A DNA stretch of 64,000 nucleotides, from NCBI GenBank assembly GCA_011033025.1, contig WFMF01000492.1, forward strand, positions 60,935-124,934. The letters are read 5' to 3'. Position 1 is the first letter of the stretch; the number at the start of each line of letters is the position of its first letter. A program made the position numbers and the translations under genes. The notes beneath the pieces are model-generated. The model ran no database searches. It saw only the letters and a program-made list of their open reading frames with translations, and was not told where the DNA came from. This document shows positions 57,897-64,000 of the stretch, one piece after another. This DNA comes from Beroe forskalii (lineage: Eukaryota; Ctenophora; Nuda; Beroida; Beroidae).

Positions 57897-57929
57897 GTAA
57901 GATAATAATAGCATTTGTTGCACACAAAA

Positions 57930-58217
57930 TATAGCTAATGGAGCAATAATTCCGGCCATATGTATTTGTACCTATTAGTAATAGGCTATTACTATGAGTA
58001 GGTATGTTATGAAGACATGAATTCAGCATCCGGAACATTATTTTATTTCGTTGTATCGTTGCAGTTGACAGCTGACGTAGTGGTATGTTTCGGCTTACAG
58101 GTCATCATTGCAGATACTACCAAGGCATTGTTTAAGCTAACATGCCGTAATTTCACCTAACACTCAAACAGAGCAATGTAGCAACATTTCACTCAACATT
58201 AACTTCCGCAGATAAGG
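57930..58217. repeat. P450 intron block D, copy 3, first part
   Basis: Matches 46850-47120 (ATGAATTCAGCATCCGGAAC, GCAGTTGACAGCTGA). It breaks off at the repeat block and resumes at 62090. Confidence 0.75.
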
Positions 58218-58319
58218 AAAGAAGATACCTTACTGGCCCTTATCTATCCGGCCCTTAATAAGGACAAAAACAACTTTGAAATTTTTGTCCAAAGGGCCGG
58301 TTAAATTTGAAAAATATAC

Positions 58320-59030
58320 CGAACTATGGATAGCCAAAAACAATTGAAAATTGTTTGGGCTTCGCAGCCAATCCAGTGATACTGGCCTCGACGGATCGCT
58401 CAATTTACCCAAAAATTATACGACTAAAAATATTGATATGACTTTTAATCGCAGCCCGTCCGTGGCGGTGTGCTTTGGTTACAAAAAAATATCTTGGTCA
58501 CGCATATGATGTGAACTTCTTGATTTGTAGTATTGTACAATCGTGAAAATTTTCCACTTCTTTTTTGTCGAACATCTTCACAATGGTGATGCTGTCACTC
58601 CAACCTGCCAACCATAATAAGTGTGACGGCCTGTTTCCTACCGGCTTAAAATCATGCATTATCAAAGTAGTGGACTCATGTTTTAAATTTTTATGACCCT
58701 CAAAGTCGCTGCAAATTGGCGATTTAAATCATCAAATAGGGATGAACGTACGATTAATTTTAGCATGCTTTCAAGCCCTTTTTACGTGAAATTATAGGTA
58801 TTTGCTTTACGCGTTAACTCACGCTTCATTAGTCAATTAAAAGAGGTATAATTCAAACGGCAGTGAGATGTTGAATGTTAAGTTCTGCTCATTTCTTAGT
58901 TATCAAAGCACACCGCCACGGACGGGCTGCGATTAAAAGTCATATCAATATTTTTAGTCGTATAATTTTTGGTACTGGAGTGGCTGCGAAACCCAAACAA
59001 TTTTCAATTGTTTTTGGCTATCCATATCAC
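58320..59030. mobile_element. Foldback element (TGGATAGCCAAAAACAATTG family), full copy
   Basis: Arms at 58320-58480 and about 58905-59030 with a 420-bp loop. The left arm contains 35 bp (ATACTGGCCTCGACGGATCG...) identical to the terminus of the element at 61127-61641, so that family once inserted here and left a stub. Confidence 0.75.
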
Positions 59031-59890
59031 TCTTTTGGCATAAAACTTACGCCATCAGTTCAAGTTAATGATTCCGTTGGAATTAAGCCGCTATCATTCT
59101 TATTTTTTGAGTTATAGGCGATAATTACCTTAACTAACCAATTAACTAATTAAGCGGTGGGCAACTGGTACTTAAATAAGACGTACAAATCGTAATTTTG
59201 GCTTTAGTAACTGATGTCGTTGTAATTAAGTAGCTATCATTCTTACTTTTTGAGTTATAGGCGATAATTACTTTAATTGGCCAATTACTTTATTAAGCGG
59301 TTGGCAACCGGTAATTAAATCAAACGTACAGATCGTAATTTTGGCTTTAGATAATGATGCCGTTAGAATTAAGTCGCTATCATTCTTACTTTTTGAGTTA
59401 TAGGCCATAATTACTTCAATTGGCCAATTAACTAATTAAGCGGTTGGCAACCGGAACTTAAATCAAACGTAAAAATCGTTATTTTGGCTTTAGTTAATGA
59501 TGCCGTTAGAATTAAGTCGCTATCATTTTTACTTCTTGAGTTATAAGCGATAATTACTTTAATTGACCAATTATCTAATTAAGCGGGTGACCACCAATAT
59601 CCAAACCAATCCTACCAATTGTATTATAGGCCGTACTGAATAATGCCGTTAAAATCACTCTTCTATCTCTATCATTTTTTGAGATATAGGCGATAATTAC
59701 TTTAATTGACCAATTATCTAATTAAGCAAAATAAATGGGTGACCACTAATATCCAAACCAATCCTACCAATTGTATTATAGGCCGTACTGAATAATGCCG
59801 TTAGAATCGCGCTTTTATCTTTTTTATTTTTTGAGATATAGCCGATAATTACTTTAATTGACCAATTAACCAATTAATGAATTGGCCGAA
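59031..59890. repeat. 143-bp tandem repeat, inverted counterpart of 34490-35430
   Basis: About six units with GTCGCTATCATTCTTACTTT, TTGAGTTATAGGCGATAATT and TTAATTGGCCAATTA, the reverse of the 34.5-kb array. Confidence 0.85.
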
Positions 59891-60245
59891 AATTTTTTCA
59901 TACGGCCTAGTACACGCACACCATTCTGAAGTTTCATATGCCGTTGAGATTATGATTCTATCTTTTATGGTTTTCGAGAACACTCGACTATAAAAAGTGT
60001 CGGACCGTGTCGTGTCGTGTCGTACCGTCCATAGAGCAAAATTTTGGAAATTTGGCTTTTTTTCAATAATTTATTTTGAAGTTTTGAGAAAACGACGCGA
60101 TCAATTTTCATGAAATCTTCAGGGTTTGTTATTCATGTCATGGACTACGCCTCCACAAATTTTCATGACCAACAGATTGAATTAACATGTTTAAAACGCG
60201 ACTCGAAAATCGCGATTTTCGCGAATCACTATATTTTTATATAAT

Positions 60246-60576
60246 GGGCGCTGGCAAACGTATTTTTCAATACTTGAAAAACGGTTCCGCTACCACTTTT
60301 AGCACTTCATTCTGGCACTACTGGCTTGTTTGGAGTTTCTGGCCAGCAGTCCCGGCCCTTCGGGCCGGGACTGCTGGCCTGTTCGGCTGCCCTCGGCCCT
60401 TCGGGCCGAGGGCATCTGCCCTTCGGGCAGATGCTCTCGGTCTGCATCCCCGGCCCATCGGGCCGGGGATGCCCTCGGCCCTTCGGGCCGGGGATGCCCT
60501 CGGCCCTTCGGGCATCTGCCCTTCGGGCAGATGCCCTCGGTGTTTTTTCCGTCGCTGCAGGCGCTTGCCAGCGCCC
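60246..60576. mobile_element. GC-hairpin island, copy 2
   Basis: Bounded by GGGCGCTGGCAA and TTGCCAGCGCCC. Contains at least five hairpins with three-base loops: 60341-60379 (18-bp stem), 60388-60414, 60412-60434, 60444-60472 (loop ATC) and further overlapping ones to 60540. Stem sequences differ but the apex is CCC-TTC-GGG or CCC-ATC-GGG throughout. ORFs in all frames here are artefacts of the repeats. Confidence 0.85.
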
Positions 60577-61126
60577 TGATAAATACCGAGCTGTGACTCA
60601 TAATCCCAGAGATTTCGCCGACTGTATCAAGACATTATAACTTCAAGCTGTTAGTTGAAGTCCAGTCTGTCGAGTAGGTGTGCTGAATTGGAAGCTCAAC
60701 GAAGTGAATGATTTGATTTGTATTATGCCTCGCAGCGGCCTGAGAGCTAAATAGTGACTGTGTATCAGATAAGATAACTGATTTAATGTTTATGGCTGGT
60801 GGTAGGTTATAATTCTGTTTGATAATAAACATTGTAAAGTGAAAGGACATATAATTATGTGATCTGCATGATCATACAAAAATTGGGAAGCTTTATTTCA
60901 TTTAAACGGATTATTAAGTGTTTCATATTTCTAAACACAGGTTCATCAATTGAACTGTGATTTGAAAGTCGAGTTAGCGGAAATAAGGCATGACCTTGTC
61001 ACAAACTGAGACAACCATCAGCAGGAAATATTTACCAAACTAGAAACTACAAAAATATAAAATTTGTAACAAAGAAATATGGACCATCACTTCGACCATA
61101 AACAAATCATGGACTTAAACAATTAA
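60577..61126. other. Spacer, nothing recognised
   Basis: AT-rich, within the block inserted in the P450 copy 2 intron. Confidence 0.4.
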
Positions 61127-61641
61127 GGGTAAATTGAGCGATCCGTCGAGGCCAGTATCACGCCAGTATCGCGCCAGTATCAGGCCACTATCGCGCCAAT
61201 ATCAGGCCTACCTCACGCCGTTATCGCGCCAGTATCACGCCAGTATCGCACCAATATCACGCCAGTAGCGCGCCAGTAGCACGCCAGTATCGCGCCAGTA
61301 TCACGCCTGTAGCACGCCAGTATTGCGCCAGTCGAAAGTAACTTGAAGCCAGGACGCCAATAACACGCCAGTATATGATCTGATACTGGCGTGCTACCGG
61401 CGTCCTGGCTTTATGTTAGTTTCGACTGGCGCGATACTGGCGTGCTACTGGCGCGGTGCTGGCGTGCTACTGGCGAAGTTCTGGCGTGATACTGGCGCGA
61501 TACTGACGTGCTACTGGCGCGATAACGGCGTGAGGTAGGCCTGATACTGGCGCGATACTGGCGTGATACTGGCGTGGTACTGGCCTGATACTGGCGCGGT
61601 ACTGGCGTGATACTGGCCTCCACGGATCGCTCAATTTACCC
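61127..61641. mobile_element. 515-bp foldback built from CAGTATCACGC units
   Basis: Ends are inverted GGGTAAATTGAGCGATCCGT. The left half is tandem 11-bp CAGTATC(A/G)CGC units and the right half their complement, centred near 61377. Flanks ATTAA/ATTTAA hint at a TTAA-type target but do not settle it. Confidence 0.8.
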
Positions 61642-61894
61642 ATTTAAGATTTGGTACTTACTGTGGTTGTCCTCAGACATTCTCCTCACTATGTCCTGCT
61701 GCAATGACCTGAAAGAGAGCTTGATTAGGGACGACTTGCATCGGTGTACTGTGCTCCTAGAACACAGTATCTCCATAATTTTTCTTCTCTTTCAACTGTG
61801 ATATTATGGACTCATGAAAGTTACCCGACTCCAAAGCCTCATTTGATCAGACTCTCCAGCTGATTGATGATTACTCCATTAAATATGGTTAGTG

Positions 61895-62089
61895 GTCACA
61901 GGCCTGCAGCCAGGGGAAGGGCCGTGGGGCTGCCGACCCCCCCCCCCCCAAGAAAAAATAATGAATATTTTTCCTCGAGGGGGGAGGGGGCAGCCCTCAC
62001 GGCCCTTCCTGCTGGGGCTACACCCTAAATCCCTGCAATAGCTTGCTCTTAGGGTCCTCCCCGGAAAATCCTGGCTACGGGCCTATATG
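61895..62089. mobile_element. MITE-like element, TIR AGGCCTGCAGCCAGG
   Basis: Imperfect ends AGGCCTGCAGCCAGG and CCTGGCTACGGGCCT enclose C15 and G-rich runs. The termini resemble the AGGGGCGTAGCCAGG family. Confidence 0.5.
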
Positions 62090-63250
62090 GCCAGGGGAGG
62101 AGTTAATTTCGCTAGCCGTGCACGCACGATGCGCAACAAACCTCTGACTTAAGACTTCATAATGCAGCGCTGAGGTCAAATAACATTTCTGACGTCATAC
62201 CGCAGTCTGAATTCTGTAAAAACCGCTTTAGAATTAGACCATATTTGTTAATAACAAAACCTTATCACATTCAATAGTCTTGAATAATGTGATAACAGGA
62301 ATTGCAACCCGGAAGTCTTACTTCTTATCTCCATGCTCCAGTTGGGTATTGAACGACTTAAATTTCCACTTTTTGATAAACACTTTACGTCAGAAAGTTC
62401 TTACAATAAAAGATAACTGAAAACACAACGGAATACCACAGCGAGCATTGTCAGTTCATGTGCTCTTCAGCTTTGTTCTGAGTTAATAACTCGGTTCATT
62501 GCGCAGGAATGCAGGATGATTTGAATTAACAATATTTTCTCTCCTCTTTCCAGTCTCTTGTAATATAATACTGAAAATTTTGATACGAACCACTGTGATA
62601 CTAGCCATTGTTCAGTTTTTGATATTTCGGATAATTCTGTGTGGTAATACGATACTGAGCCTGGAAACCATGTGGTGTGTAATCCTATCATCCGAGTGAA
62701 CAAGTAATTCAATACATGAAAATTCGTGCAGTTTGCTCCATCGTCTCACGGTTACAGCTGGGTGTGATTCGATTTCAGACTTGATTCTCAGAATTATATA
62801 CAGTACAGAAGTGCTGTAGTTTGGACCGTGCATGTCTCAGAAAGGCAATATAATAATTTCATTCTTTAAACTATTGAAACATTGAAGTTTTAGCTGACGG
62901 TCATGATTCATTAATTCGTGCCCGAAAAAAACCAAATCGGAAAACGCAAAAATTCATAAAATTGTTCCACTAATTAGCATACACTTAATTTATAATAACT
63001 GTATTTAATTAGTGCGGTTTTTTTTTTCCAAACCGCACTAATTAAGTGACGCCGTTCTTAAATTAATAAGTAAAATGTTGGTTTGTTTATCCGCATTACT
63101 GATAACTCATGTCGTCCTTATCGTTTGCCTGGCGTTGAGTCCAGTTCGTTTTCAGCAACTGAACACACAATTTTATTTCCTTAAGACCTTAGATTAGTTA
63201 TTGAGGTGGATATCCATTAAAATAGTGGAAAGTCTGTTTTGTTAGTTATT
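62090..63250. repeat. P450 intron block D (rest) and block E, copy 3
   Basis: GGCCAGGGGAGGAGTTAATT onward matches 47160-47480, and 62560-62640 and 63080-63250 match 47920-48000 and 48800-48980 with large deletions. It leads directly into the third P450 exon. Confidence 0.75.
63005..63045. repeat. 16-bp-arm hairpin
   Basis: TTAATTAGTGCGGTTT, nine bases, then the exact complement. Confidence 0.9.
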
Positions 63251-63379
63251 GCTCTCCTGCTCTGTAACTCTGTAAGGAAGGTTTTGAACTATTGATCTCT
63301 CATTTATTAAATAAAATTAGGAATTAAACCAATTACCTGACATTGTCCTTGATAAATACTCCACACTCCACGCAGCGGG

Positions 63380-64000
63380 ATGATTTTGATCTACCTTTCT
63401 CTAATCTCCTCTGGCGGCAGTGGCCTTCCTACACTTGAAACAGTGGTTAATGAGAAGGAAAGTGCGTCACATACCATCCGTACCTGTCCCACTAACATGG
63501 AAATGGTATTACGGCCATCTTCCGTTCTTTAAGGCAATGAGGATAAAAATCCATGCTACAATTCCCCGATAATGTTAGAGAAGATCCGGAAAGATTTAGG
63601 GCTAAAACATTCGTGTTTTTCATGGGCTCAGGGAATACTATTTATACTGTGGACTTACCCATACTTTCAAGAGTTTTTAGTGACCACAACGAATTCAAAA
63701 ACCAATACGAAATCTTGCATATAAATGGCAACAGATTTTTGGATAAAGGACTCCTTACAGAAATGGGAAGTGAAGTTTGGTCAACTAAAAGAAAACAACT
63801 AGATCCCGCATTTAAAAACAGTTCTTGAAAATTTTGATGAAGGACATGAACGAGAGTGCTCTAAAACTGTGCAATGAAATCCAGCAGAAGAGTGATGGAG
63901 ATAAGATTCTTGATGTCTATGCCGAAATTGGAAGGCTGCTCTTGATGTTATCTGCATGTGGATTTGATCTCCATGACCAAAAGACAATAGAAGCACTGGC
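63380..64000 (+). pseudogene. CYP46-like P450 N-terminal exon (copy 3), frameshifted, cut by window end
   Basis: Starts MILIYLSLISS like its relatives, but a 2-nt loss near 63405 shifts the frame. Further 1-2-nt losses relative to copies 1 and 2 occur around 63540-63570, near 63700 (AAAAACC for AAGAAACC), at 63820 (TTTAAAAACAG, leading to TGA), near 63925 (ATTGGAAGG) and near 63955 (CATGTGG for CATGTGTGG). The WSTKR motif and IYTVDLPILSRVFSDHNEF remain readable in pieces. Most lesions are single-base losses in short runs, which could also be assembly errors; the 63530-63600 segment differs more deeply and supports real decay. Confidence 0.75.

Noticed and set aside
60187..60640. Several ORFs of 88-130 codons rich in Ala, Gly, Pro and Arg
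   Set aside because: They translate the GC-hairpin island, whose palindromes open all six frames.
61411..61623. 70-codon minus-strand ORF rich in RQYRAS words
   Set aside because: Translation of an 11-bp tandem repeat.

Overview
The window looks like nuclear DNA of an invertebrate metazoan. It is AT-rich, its coding sequence is split into short phase-compatible exons by introns of up to several kilobases, and most of it is repeats: foldback elements, MITEs, minisatellites and satellite blocks. The recognisable gene is an animal-type microsomal cytochrome P450 resembling CYP46 (cholesterol 24-hydroxylase). I cannot fix the phylum. No rRNA, tRNA, CRISPR or bacterial operon structure was seen.

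Layout. 0-13 kb is a mosaic of duplicated blocks. Block A/B occurs at 1-2212 and 7241-8658; the A copy holds a 794-bp TA-flanked insertion and the B copy is its empty site. Block C occurs at 2981-4491 and 11811-13153 and ends in a TATA promoter-like module. Around these lie a 20-bp minisatellite (4492-6190) and a 2.9-kb foldback element (8868-11809). Just after the second block C is a one-exon secreted-protein gene (13456-14874, plus strand) made of three tandem 151-152-residue units; I do not recognise the family.

From about 36.6 kb down to at least 18.2 kb, and perhaps to 6.4 kb, the minus strand carries a chain of short exons whose splice phases agree at every junction. It encodes an unrecognised protein with a folded-looking N-terminal part, a Pro/Gln/Asn-rich disordered centre with SH3-ligand-like motifs, and short helical or coiled-coil exons at the end. 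Most of these exons are too small for ordinary ORF finding. One of its introns contains a 4-kb head-to-head satellite (22.5-26.5 kb) able to fold into a very long hairpin. If the 6.4-kb exon belongs to the chain, the secreted-repeat gene is nested antisense in another intron.

33.9-44.1 kb is repeat-rich: GC-hairpin islands, 143-bp repeats, a 2.2-kb transposon with 6-bp target duplication and phased A-tracts, and foldback hairpins. From 44.2 kb to the end is a tandem array of P450 modules. Each full module has a decayed SGNH-esterase relic, a P450 N-terminal exon with the same splice donor, and a conserved intron. Two P450 exons are open (45519-46377 and 57041-57896), one is frameshifted (63380 to the window end), and one intron copy (51.6-54.0 kb) has lost its exon. 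No exon with the I-helix, ExxR or haem-cysteine region is visible between copies, so the array is either a set of headpieces or alternative first halves for exons beyond the window.
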